A stretch of DNA of 17,362 nucleotides, taken from assembly GCA_964442785.1 (NCBI GenBank), contig CAYTZW010000025.1:1-17362 (forward strand). Reading direction: 5' to 3'. Under the pieces are notes generated by a model that had not been told where the DNA came from, made no database searches, and was given only the letters and a program-made list of their open reading frames with translations. Source of the stretch: SIG223 sp964442785 (GTDB lineage Bacteria > Bacillota_I > Bacilli_A > RFN20 > DUOF01). Below, piece by piece: positions 1-7,152 of this stretch; positions within the stretch are counted from its first letter, which is position 1, and every line of letters starts with the position of its first letter. Made by a program: the position numbers and the translations under genes.

Positions 1-102
1 TTTACTATACAGGAATAGGACGCAAATTCACTGGCGGCTGTGGGGTTTGACCCCCAAATAATTTAAAGCGATTTTTTCAACCCCCAGAAAATTTAAAGAA
101 CC
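1..102 (+). mobile_element. Right end of an ISL3-like non-autonomous element (cut by window edge)
   Basis: This stretch aligns without gaps to 17095-17196, the right part of the complete element near the other end of the window. I count 94 identical bases of 102, and bases 37-98 are fully identical. It ends at 79-102 in a terminal repeat whose inward reading begins GGTTCTTTAAATTTTCTG, the same start as the left end of the complete copy at 16772. The next bases, ATTTTTTT at 103-110, would be one half of an 8-bp target duplication, but the other half lies outside the window. No transposase is visible. Confidence 0.8.
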
Positions 103-153
103 ATTTTTTTTAATTTTGTCTTATGGTAATTTTATAATTTTTTCATTTTTTTC

Positions 154-182
154 TTGAATTAATATATATATATATATATAAT
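154..182 (+). promoter_or_regulatory. Promoter of the first thioredoxin-like lipoprotein, with a (TA)9 spacer repeat
   Basis: TTGAAT at 154-159 and TATAAT at 177-182 are separated by 17 bases, the optimum for a vegetative sigma factor. Bases 163-180 are nine uninterrupted TA units filling most of the spacer and running into the -10 box. Loss or gain of one unit would shift the spacing to 15 or 19, so the promoter is a candidate for slipped-strand phase variation. Confidence 0.7.
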
Positions 183-206
183 CAACTCAGGAGGAAATAA
201 TATAAT

Positions 207-1769
207 ATGAAAAGCAAAAAATTATTAAAAATTGCAAGCGTTGCTGTATTAGCCTCAACACTTGCAGCCTGCGGAAAAGAAAAAGTAACTAAAAAAGATT
301 ACGAAAAGTGGGCAAAAGACAATGGCTATGTATTAGAATCTGACTATGATGGTTGGGTAGAAAATCCTGATTATGAGGGTTGGGCAGAGGATAATGGCTA
401 TGTTAGACCAGCAGTAGAAAATACTCTACCAAAACTTGAAGTTTCATTCAGTGAAACTTACACTACTTTAGATGCAAATATTCTTGCTCAAAAAATTGCA
501 AGAAAAGAAACTCTTGTTTTCTTCTGGGGTTCTTCAACTTGTAATTCTTGTGCAGCATTCAAAACACCTGTTAATGCATTCGTAAAAGAAACAGGATATT
601 CATTCTATTATTTACAAGATGATGATGCAGTAAATACTGATTTGTATTTGGAAACTTTAAAAGAAACATTAGGATTCCAAGCAACAGCTCAAATAACAAC
701 ACCTACAGTTTTTGTTATTACAAATGGAGAACTTAAGAAACAATGGATTGCTCCTACTGTAACTTCTTCAACTGAAATTAAAGAATATTTAGATGATTAT
801 GTAAACATTGATGATGCAGGATCTTTTGTTACTGCTGAAAGAAAAGATTTAAAGACTTTAGAAGATTTAGTGGTTTCTGTAGCAAGTGGTAAGAAATTTA
901 TTCTTTTAACAAGTAGATATGCTTGTCCACACTGCAATAGATTATCAGACCCTAATAGAGATGATGTTGTAACTAAAATTGCTCAATTATGGACTGGTAA
1001 TTTCTATAAAACAACTTCTGAAAATGTAGCAGCAACTATTGATATGACTAAAGTTGATACTACATCATCAGATTCAATTTTTGTTGGATTAAATAGTACT
1101 AGAGTTGCTGAATTATTAACTTACATTATTACAACTGGTGAAATTGCTCCAGAAGATTTAGGAGTAACTTTCACAAATGCAGAAAAAACAACTTATACAT
1201 TTAATGCAGATACATTCTATGCAGCACTTAAAACATATTCTGATAGTGATGAAGGAAGACAATTCATTAAAGGAAGAATGTTAAATGACATTAAATTTGT
1301 ACCTACATTTGAAGCAGTTAACTTTAGTGCTAATGTCGGTGTTGTAGATAATGCAGGTACTAAAACTGTAGTATTTGAAAACGTTGTTGCTCAAACAATG
1401 GTTCAAGAAGGTGCAAATATTTCTCCAACTTGGAAAGTTGATGAAAATGGAAAAGCTTATGTTACTTATGGAAAAACTGGTGATGCAGCAGACTTAGATA
1501 ACATTGCTTCATTGAGATATTCATACTTTGCAAAAATGTTAAACGGAGCTACTTCTCCAACAGATGGTATGAATAACTCTGGAAGTACAACTGCAACAGG
1601 AATGTTAAATAATGAATATTCAGTTGCAAAAGCTTGGAATAAAATTGCTAACTGGTTAATGTCTTGGGCTCCACAATTAAAAGCTGATTACACTGCAAAA
1701 TACTATGATATCAGTGCAACAGCTGAATATAATGCAAGCCAAGTTACTTTGACAAGTTATAATCATTAA
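207..1769 (+). CDS. Lipoprotein with two thioredoxin-like CxxC domains, paralogue 1
   Basis: The 520-residue product has a signal peptide with lipobox LAAC (Cys22), so it should be anchored on the outer face of the membrane. Residues 31-66 carry a short aromatic repeat: DYEKWAKDNGYV, a degenerate middle unit, then DYEGWAEDNGYV. A first thioredoxin-like domain has Cys112-Asn-Ser-Cys115 after the hydrophobic strand LVFFW, and a TTPT motif near residue 166 that would supply the cis-proline. A second one has Cys240-Pro-His-Cys243 after FILLTS. The remaining 250 or so residues are not recognised. The start is fixed by AGGAGG at 189-194. A tandem paralogue follows at 1922. Likely role: extracytoplasmic thiol-disulfide exchange, partner unknown. 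The domain call rests on CxxC context, not on a search. Confidence 0.75.
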   Translation: MKSKKLLKIASVAVLASTLAACGKEKVTKKDYEKWAKDNGYVLESDYDGWVENPDYEGWAEDNGYVRPAVENTLPKLEVSFSETYTTLDANILAQKIARKETLVFFWGSSTCNSCAAFKTPVNAFVKETGYSFYYLQDDDAVNTDLYLETLKETLGFQATAQITTPTVFVITNGELKKQWIAPTVTSSTEIKEYLDDYVNIDDAGSFVTAERKDLKTLEDLVVSVASGKKFILLTSRYACPHCNRLSDPNRDDVVTKIAQLWTGNFYKTTSENVAATIDMTKVDTTSSDSIFVGLNSTRVAELLTYIITTGEIAPEDLGVTFTNAEKTTYTFNADTFYAALKTYSDSDEGRQFIKGRMLNDIKFVPTFEAVNFSANVGVVDNAGTKTVVFENVVAQTMVQEGANISPTWKVDENGKAYVTYGKTGDAADLDNIASLRYSYFAKMLNGATSPTDGMNNSGSTTATGMLNNEYSVAKAWNKIANWLMSWAPQLKADYTAKYYDISATAEYNASQVTLTSYNH

Positions 1770-1812
1770 TATCTATATAATAATCATTAAAAAACGTTTA
1801 CTTTCATTTATA

Positions 1813-1846
1813 AGAAAAGTTCTAGTGCAAACTAGGACTTTTTTTT
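1813..1846 (+). terminator. Intrinsic terminator after lipoprotein 1
   Basis: AAGTTCTAGT (1817-1826) pairs with ACTAGGACTT (1831-1840) with one G-U pair around a GCAA loop, and is followed by a run of eight T. It separates the two paralogous lipoprotein genes into independent transcripts. Confidence 0.9.
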
Positions 1847-1868
1847 GATTGTATAAACCTCATTTTTC

Positions 1869-1896
1869 TTGACAAAAATGTATATATCTATATAAT
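1869..1896 (+). promoter_or_regulatory. Promoter of the second thioredoxin-like lipoprotein
   Basis: A perfect TTGACA (1869-1874) lies 16 bases upstream of a perfect TATAAT (1891-1896). Unlike the first paralogue, its spacer holds only interrupted TA steps, so it should not be prone to slippage. Confidence 0.8.
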
Positions 1897-1921
1897 TTAA
1901 ATCAGGAGGAAATAATTTAAT

Positions 1922-3619
1922 ATGAAAGTAAACAAATTATTAAAAGTAGCAAGCGTTGCTGTATTAGCCTCAACACTTGCAGCCTGCGGAAAAGAGAAAG
2001 TAACTAAAAAAGATTACGAAAAGTGGGCAAAAGACAATGGCTATGTTTTAGAATCTGGTATCGACTATGAAGGTTGGGCAGAAGACAATGGTTATGTACA
2101 ACCAACCGCTGCTAAGGCTTTATTGGAAGTTTCTTTCAATACTTTTACTGATGATACAACAACAGAAGAAGATGAAGCTTTAGAAAACTTAACAAACATC
2201 ACTCACGATGATATTTTACAAAAAGTTGAGAGTGGTTATAATTTCATTCTTATGTGGGGAGATGCTACACATAAATGCACAGCTTGTGCAGCATACCAAG
2301 AACAAGCAGCAAGATGGGTTGCTAGAAATCATTACGAAGTATATTATACAGATTCATCTTATGGAACAGGTAATGCTAAAGATGAAGTAATGCAATATTT
2401 AGGACTAAATCAAGATAAATATCCTCGTATTTATGCAATTATTGGTGGAGAAGTACAAGTACCTTTAAGTCCATCTGATAGTACAGATGCATATAGTAAA
2501 TTTGATGCATATGTTAAAAAATATTTTGAAATTGAAGAATTTAGTGCAACAGTTAAAAAATTAAGAAATTTAGCTGAATTAAGAAGTGCAGTAGCAAATG
2601 AAGAAAAATTTGTTCTTTATGTAACAAGAAGAACTTGTCCTGACTGTACTAAACAAAGCGACCTTTTAAGAGATGACGCTTTAAGAAAATATTTCAAAGA
2701 ATTTAATGGTAATTTATATGAAATAGTTTCAGAAGATGTTCAATCAGAATACGAATCTATTTTTGTTGAAATTACAAGCGAAGGTAAAACAAATAAGTAT
2801 TTCCCAGCAGTTATAGATAACGCTATTAGTACAACAGTAGCAGAAAAAGATGCAGGTTCTGCTTACTGGACAGGCTGGTCTAATGCTCAATTTGCAGAAC
2901 AAATCGCTGATATGGTTGCTTCTGGTGTATTTGACAAAACTACATTACAATTATCTGCTAATGATTTCTATAAAGCAGCAATTGAATATGGTAACAATGT
3001 TGTAGGTTATACAGAAGTAAATGAAGGTGTATTAGGTGGATATTATACTTCTGATACACAAGCAACTTATAAGTTAATTGAAACTAGAGCAGATTTAGAA
3101 GCTACTGCTGGTCAAACAAATGTAAAATATTATATTACTAATGATGACGGAACTATGTTCTTAAGAAGTTTAAGAAGTACTCCAACTGTTGTTGCTAGTG
3201 GATATGATAGCATTAAAAATGTTACAGTTTCTGCAGAAAGAAAAACAATTTATGATGTTAATACTGGAAAAGCAATCGGTTATAAGAAAACTGTAAGTGC
3301 TACATCTAATCCTTCTTGGAATAAAGATGAAAATAAATTAGCAAATGCTTATACAGGAACAAACTTAATTGCATTCAAATATGGTCAAGAATTAGCAAAA
3401 ACTCCTGCTATCGGTGGTAGAGGAGGATCTGGAGATATTAATTATGCTAACTATATTTATTGGTATAATATGAACCCAGATAACATTACTCCAAGAAACA
3501 CTGGATCTGGAAATGCAATTTATGAAACAGAAGATAGAATTATTGCAATTCAAACTAGAATTATTGACTGGATGAATTCTTGGTTAATCGACTGGAATGC
3601 AGATAAAGCTGCAGCATAA
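1922..3619 (+). CDS. Lipoprotein with two thioredoxin-like CxxC domains, paralogue 2
   Basis: The 565-residue product repeats the plan of its upstream neighbour. It has lipobox LAAC with Cys22, two aromatic repeat units (DYEKWAKDNGYV at 31-42 and DYEGWAEDNGYV at 48-59), a first CxxC at Cys119-Thr-Ala-Cys122 after FILMWGD, and a second at Cys239-Pro-Asp-Cys242 after FVLYVTR. The C-terminal half is unrecognised, but both paralogues end in a Trp-rich segment (DWMNSW here, NWLMSW in the first). The ribosome site and first 45 codons are nearly identical in DNA to those of paralogue 1, including synonymous positions, whereas the later protein is strongly diverged. Likely an extracytoplasmic redox lipoprotein; substrate unknown. 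Confidence 0.75.
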   Translation: MKVNKLLKVASVAVLASTLAACGKEKVTKKDYEKWAKDNGYVLESGIDYEGWAEDNGYVQPTAAKALLEVSFNTFTDDTTTEEDEALENLTNITHDDILQKVESGYNFILMWGDATHKCTACAAYQEQAARWVARNHYEVYYTDSSYGTGNAKDEVMQYLGLNQDKYPRIYAIIGGEVQVPLSPSDSTDAYSKFDAYVKKYFEIEEFSATVKKLRNLAELRSAVANEEKFVLYVTRRTCPDCTKQSDLLRDDALRKYFKEFNGNLYEIVSEDVQSEYESIFVEITSEGKTNKYFPAVIDNAISTTVAEKDAGSAYWTGWSNAQFAEQIADMVASGVFDKTTLQLSANDFYKAAIEYGNNVVGYTEVNEGVLGGYYTSDTQATYKLIETRADLEATAGQTNVKYYITNDDGTMFLRSLRSTPTVVASGYDSIKNVTVSAERKTIYDVNTGKAIGYKKTVSATSNPSWNKDENKLANAYTGTNLIAFKYGQELAKTPAIGGRGGSGDINYANYIYWYNMNPDNITPRNTGSGNAIYETEDRIIAIQTRIIDWMNSWLIDWNADKAAA

Positions 3620-3645
3620 TTTCTAAATTTTAAATATTTCAAATT

Positions 3646-3677
3646 AAAAGGCAATCGATTTCTTCGATTGCTTTTTT
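3646..3677 (+). terminator. Intrinsic terminator after lipoprotein 2
   Basis: GCAATCGA (3651-3658) pairs with TCGATTGC (3664-3671) around a five-base loop and is followed by a T run. Confidence 0.9.
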
Positions 3678-3730
3678 GCTTTTTTTAGAACTGATAATAA
3701 TCTTTTCTTTTTTTTCTTTGAAAAAACAAG

Positions 3731-3736
3731 TATAAT
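3731..3736 (+). promoter_or_regulatory. Probable -10 box of the apbE operon
   Basis: TATAAT lies 18 bases before the TTG start of the apbE-like gene. At the expected -35 distance there is only a T-rich tract, so the promoter is weak or needs an activator. This is a single-box call. Confidence 0.45.
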
Positions 3737-3754
3737 CTTTTTAGGTGATTAATT

Positions 3755-5020
3755 TTGAAAAAATTTTTTAATAAATTAAATACTTTATTTATTTCTTTAT
3801 GTTTGATATGTGGTTGTTCTTCTAAAAATGAAACAATAAAACCAATAAGAAAATATATGGAAGCATTTGGAACTATGATTACATTTACTATGTATGATAA
3901 TAAGGAAATAAAAAAAATATTTCCAAAACTTGAAAAATATTTAGAAAATATTTATTTTTTGCTTGATAGAGAACATTTATATAATGATTTGAATAATTTA
4001 GCGACAATTAATCAAAATTATGGTAATGGGCAAGAAATTATTGTTGATGAATTGCTTATTGAAGCTTTAGAGTTATCTATAGAATTAATGAAATTGACAA
4101 ATGGCTATTTTAATATAGGAATTGGAGCATTATCAGATACTTATCAATATTATTACTACTATGAAGATAATCAATTAATTGAAAGTGATCGTTTTTCTAG
4201 TTTTGGACTTGTCAGGGAAGATCCAAGTACGACACAAGTTGAAAAAGCCTTGTCGTGTACTCCTAAAGTGGAAGATTTAGATAAGATGCTTGTTATTAAT
4301 AAAAGCAATAATTCTGTGATTTTTAATAAAATTGATTCTTGTAAAGATAATAATGTTGTTTTATCAATGGGAGCCATAGGTAAAGGCTTTGCGATTGAAA
4401 AAGCCAAAGAGTATGTTTCATCTTTAACAAATAAGGTGTTTTTTATCAATGCTGGTTCTTCTTCAATGGTAACAAGGGGAACTAATCCTTTGAAGGAAAG
4501 AAATACTTGGAATATTGAAATTCAATCTCCTTATCCTTATACGAATTTCTTAAGTACCGCTTATTCTTATCAAATAGGAGTTGAAGGAGATTTAGCAATT
4601 TCTACTTCAGGAGATACTGAAAAGTTTTATTATTTAAGTTCGGGAAAAGATGATGATGGTAATGATATTATTGTAAAAGATGAATATGGTATTAATTTAA
4701 AAAGACACCATATTATAAATCCTTTGAGTGGAAAACCTGAGAATTATTGGAATGTTATTACTTTTATTTCATCTTCACGAGCAGATGTTCTTGATGCTTT
4801 AACTACCGCTAGTTATTCTATTGGTTCAATCGAAGAAATAATCACATTAATTGAGAGAATTGAAAACTATTATCATATTAGTATTGATTATGCTTTACAA
4901 AGAGCAAAGACTAGTACTGAAAATCAATTATATGTTTCTTCTTATATGAGTGAAGGTTTGCAAGAAAGAATGAATTGGTTTAAAGATTATGTTATAATTG
5001 AAAATAAGAAAGAAGGTTAA
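3755..5020 (+). CDS. apbE: ApbE-type FAD:protein FMN transferase, lipoprotein
   Basis: ApbE enzymes transfer FMN from FAD onto a Thr or Ser of extracytoplasmic flavoproteins such as RnfG and RnfD. The 421-residue product has a signal peptide with lipobox ICGC (Cys21). The family signatures appear in order: SMGAIGKGFA at 204-213, NAGSSS at 232-237, STSGDTEKF near 283-291, HHIINPLSG at 318-326, and a metal-site segment RADVLDALTTA at 342-352. It is longer than many ApbE proteins and has insertions around residues 128-200. The start is TTG, chosen because AGGTGAT at 3743-3749 is correctly spaced and the signal peptide begins there. A small Cys-rich gene follows after two bases. Its likely clients are in the Rnf operon of this window, although their motifs are degenerate. 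Confidence 0.9.
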   Translation: MKKFFNKLNTLFISLCLICGCSSKNETIKPIRKYMEAFGTMITFTMYDNKEIKKIFPKLEKYLENIYFLLDREHLYNDLNNLATINQNYGNGQEIIVDELLIEALELSIELMKLTNGYFNIGIGALSDTYQYYYYYEDNQLIESDRFSSFGLVREDPSTTQVEKALSCTPKVEDLDKMLVINKSNNSVIFNKIDSCKDNNVVLSMGAIGKGFAIEKAKEYVSSLTNKVFFINAGSSSMVTRGTNPLKERNTWNIEIQSPYPYTNFLSTAYSYQIGVEGDLAISTSGDTEKFYYLSSGKDDDGNDIIVKDEYGINLKRHHIINPLSGKPENYWNVITFISSSRADVLDALTTASYSIGSIEEIITLIERIENYYHISIDYALQRAKTSTENQLYVSSYMSEGLQERMNWFKDYVIIENKKEG

Positions 5021-5022
5021 TT

Positions 5023-5268
5023 ATGAGTCGTACTTTAATAGGTATTTTACTTTTAGGAAGTTTAATTGTTATTTTTGTTTTGTCTTGGGTTTTAAATCAT
5101 CGAACAAAAGTACCAGAATCGTGTCGTGCTAACCAAAAAGAATGTGTTGGTTGTAGTTTTAAGGGCTGTCCTTCTTTTGCTCCTACAGAGCCTAAAAAAG
5201 AAGAAATTGTTAAAACTATTGATATGGATAGAGATGCTTTAGAAGAATTAAAAAAGAATACAAAATAG
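5023..5268 (+). CDS. Small single-helix membrane protein with four-cysteine motif
   Basis: The 81-residue product has one N-terminal membrane helix (residues 5-24), then Cys34, Cys41, Cys44 and Cys49 in a C-x6-C-x2-C-x4-C arrangement, and a charged tail. The spacing could hold an Fe-S cluster or a metal, and the layout recalls the N-terminal part of RnfB and the FeoB-associated Cys-rich proteins; I cannot assign it to either. It starts two bases after apbE with AGAAGG upstream, so it is co-translated with the flavin transferase and may serve the same redox system. The function is unknown. Confidence 0.75.
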   Translation: MSRTLIGILLLGSLIVIFVLSWVLNHRTKVPESCRANQKECVGCSFKGCPSFAPTEPKKEEIVKTIDMDRDALEELKKNTK

Positions 5269-5292
5269 TTTAGGAATTACCTAAACTATTTT
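5262..5292. terminator. Bidirectional terminator between the apbE operon and the ATPase gene
   Basis: AAAATAGTTTAGG (5262-5274) and CCTAAACTATTTT (5280-5292) form a perfect 13-bp stem with a five-base loop and T runs on both strands. It overlaps the stop codon of the upstream small gene and lies just past the stop of the converging ATPase gene. Confidence 0.9.
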
Positions 5293-5315
5293 TATATGAT
5301 TAATCTTAGAAAAAA

Positions 5316-6644
5316 TTATCTTTCTATATATTTTTTTATAAGAAAAGCACAAAAATAAGGGAAAGAATAGAAATTATCATTAAATCCAATGTTTTTATTA
5401 CAAAGTTTTATTCCATATTTAATATCAGGATATTTGTCGCTCTTTATTAATTCTAATAAGGATTTTGTTTTGTTATTACCTGCTTTTACTTCTATTGGAA
5501 CTAAATTGTCTTTTTCTCTAACAAAAAAATCTTCTTCTAAACTTGAATCATTTCTTTTGTAATAGAATAAATCTAAGCCACTTTTTACAAAAGCATCTGC
5601 TACGATATTTTCATATAAAGCTCCTTTATAAACTCCTAAATTTTTGTTGGCTCTTAAGTCTTCTTGAGAAAAGGAATCTAAATTTGCTACTAAAAGTCCT
5701 GTGTCTTTATAATATATTTTATAATTATTTGGTTCGTAGTTACCTTTTAGAGGTAATTCAGGATAATGCAATTTATAGCATATATTGATAATACCTGCAT
5801 CGTATAGCCATTCAATACAACCTCTATAATCACTGAAGCGAGCATTTTTAGCAACCTTAGTAATTTGAAATTTTTTATTTTCTTTTGCTAATTGAATTGG
5901 AATGTGGCGATATACATTTAATATTCTTGTTTGGTCTACTCCATTTGCGTATTTTCTTATATCTTCTTCATAATCTAAAAGTAGTTGTTTTTGTATTTTT
6001 AAGGTTTCTGAAAAAGAACTATTTTCAATAAATGTTGAAATAACTTCTGGCATTCCTCCTAAAATACAAAAATCTAAAAATAAGTCATTTAATAAATTGA
6101 AGTCTAATGAATTGAATGGCTTTTTTTCAATCATATGATTATAAATATCATTTATAAAATCTTCATTATAACCTTTAGCCCATAAAAATTCTTCAAAATC
6201 AAAAGAAGACATTTCATAATCATATTTGTATCCAACACTATTACTTTCTATTCTTTTATAATTAATACCAAGTAATGAACCTGAACAAATGACATCATAA
6301 TTTCCATCTATACAAAAAAATTTTAATGAAGTTGCAATTTCAGGAAATTCCTGTAATTCATCAAAAATTATTAAAGTTTCTTTTTTTATAAATTTGTAAC
6401 TTGGATTGAGTTTTGAGATGTTTTTGATAATCGTATCAACGGAATAGCCATCTTCTAATATAGTTTTCATTCTTGGATTTTCTACAAAGTTTATATAAAC
6501 TGTATTTGTGTAATTTTCTTTTGCAAAATGTTTTATAGATTCTGTTTTTCCAATTTGTCTACAACCTTTTATTATTAAAGGTTTTTTATTAGAGCTATTT
6601 TTCCATTCTATTAAGAAATTATCAATTTTTCTTTTATAGTACAT
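5316..6644 (-). CDS. AAA_14/DUF4143-type ATPase
   Basis: The 442-residue product has a Walker A motif GCRQIGKT (27-34), a Walker B LIIFDELQ (91-98) and a sensor-like SGSLLG near 121-126. Next comes the DUF4143 region with a DTGLL motif, and a C-terminal ED...IEVK arrangement (Glu371/Asp372, Glu385-Lys387) resembling a PD-(D/E)xK nuclease core. This is the COG1373 family, widespread and often present in many divergent copies, with no settled function. AAGGAGGA upstream fixes the start. The gene stands alone between two redox operons, on the opposite strand to apbE, with its own promoter and unusual upstream repeats. It looks like an accessory insertion, unrelated to its neighbours. Confidence 0.85.
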   Translation of the reverse strand: MYYKRKIDNFLIEWKNSSNKKPLIIKGCRQIGKTESIKHFAKENYTNTVYINFVENPRMKTILEDGYSVDTIIKNISKLNPSYKFIKKETLIIFDELQEFPEIATSLKFFCIDGNYDVICSGSLLGINYKRIESNSVGYKYDYEMSSFDFEEFLWAKGYNEDFINDIYNHMIEKKPFNSLDFNLLNDLFLDFCILGGMPEVISTFIENSSFSETLKIQKQLLLDYEEDIRKYANGVDQTRILNVYRHIPIQLAKENKKFQITKVAKNARFSDYRGCIEWLYDAGIINICYKLHYPELPLKGNYEPNNYKIYYKDTGLLVANLDSFSQEDLRANKNLGVYKGALYENIVADAFVKSGLDLFYYKRNDSSLEEDFFVREKDNLVPIEVKAGNNKTKSLLELIKSDKYPDIKYGIKLCNKNIGFNDNFYSFPYFCAFLIKKYIER

Positions 6645-6667
6645 ATTAATAATCCTCCTTTTACAAT

Positions 6668-6699
6668 ATTATAATACTAAAAAAAAGCATATTTTTCAA
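6668..6699 (-). promoter_or_regulatory. Promoter of the DUF4143 ATPase gene
   Basis: On the minus strand TTGAAA (6699-6694) precedes TATTAT (6676-6671) by 17 bases; an overlapping perfect TATAAT (6673-6668) lies 20 bases away. Either could be the -10 box. Three repeats begin only four bases upstream of the -35 box. Confidence 0.55.
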
Positions 6700-6703
6700 C
6701 TAA

Positions 6704-6792
6704 AATACAAAAAGATGTGGTAATAATTGTAGTGCGAATACAAAAAGATGTGGTAATAATTGCATTAAATCACAAAAAAATGAGGGAATAGC
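6704..6792. repeat. Three phased direct repeats upstream of the ATPase promoter
   Basis: Two identical 26-bp copies (6704-6729 and 6737-6762, core ACAAAAAGATGTGGTAATAA) are followed by a degenerate third (about 6771-6790, 16 of 20 core bases matching). They start 33 and 32 bases apart, about three helical turns, so a protein binding each would sit on one face of the DNA. Their position directly upstream of the -35 box suggests operator or activator sites. Confidence 0.75.
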
Positions 6793-6802
6793 AAAAATTA
6801 AG

Positions 6803-6834
6803 CATTAAAAAAACTCCTTTTTTCAAGGAGTTTT
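6803..6834 (-). terminator. Terminator of the hydrogenase-Rnf operon
   Basis: AAAACTCCTT (6810-6819) and AAGGAGTTTT (6825-6834) form a 10-bp stem with a five-base loop. On the minus strand it is followed by seven T. It begins four bases after the rnfB stop codon, leaving no room for lost RnfB ferredoxin domains. Confidence 0.93.
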
Positions 6835-6837
6835 AAA

Positions 6838-7152
6838 TTACCATTTTACTTTAGTGATTTCTCCATCTTCATTTGGGTGAGTGGAGATGTATTCAGCAAT
6901 TTGTTCTCTCATTTCTTGAGTTCCTGGTTTACATTGAGTTAGTTTTGATTCCCCAGCAAGAAGTGATTCTGCCATACCACGACAACCAGGGTTACCACAA
7001 GCACCACAGTTGGCATTTGGTAGCATAGCAGCTACATCTTTTATTCTTGGGTCTTCTTTAACTTCAAGTTTTGTAGAAGCAAAAGATAATAAGAATGCTA
7101 GAAGTCCAGATAGGACTATTGATAAAATTAATAATACTATTAAGGTTTTCAT
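6838..7152 (-). CDS. rnfB: Truncated RnfB-like subunit: membrane helix plus one Fe-S domain
   Basis: The 104-residue product starts with the typical RnfB membrane helix (about 4-26) and an EDPRI segment. The Fes-type cluster motif follows, with Cys49, Cys52, Cys57 and Cys74 in LPNANCGACGNPGC...QCKPG. Normal RnfB proteins continue with two or more [4Fe-4S] ferredoxin domains that take electrons from ferredoxin; here the protein ends about 30 residues after the last cysteine. The stop is TAA, so the truncation is not caused by UGA recoding, and a terminator follows at once, so there is no frameshifted remainder. It overlaps rnfA as TAATG. The electron input must therefore use another route or a separate protein. 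Confidence 0.88.
   Translation of the reverse strand: MKTLIVLLILSIVLSGLLAFLLSFASTKLEVKEDPRIKDVAAMLPNANCGACGNPGCRGMAESLLAGESKLTQCKPGTQEMREQIAEYISTHPNEDGEITKVKW

Noticed and set aside
6704..6792. Repeats as a small CRISPR array
   Set aside because: The space between copies is only about 7-8 bases, far too short for spacers, and no cas gene is present; promoter-linked operator repeats fit better.
6838..7152. Short RnfB as an artefact of UGA-Trp recoding or frameshift
   Set aside because: The stop is TAA, the terminator follows after four bases, and no in-frame or shifted ferredoxin cysteine motif lies downstream.
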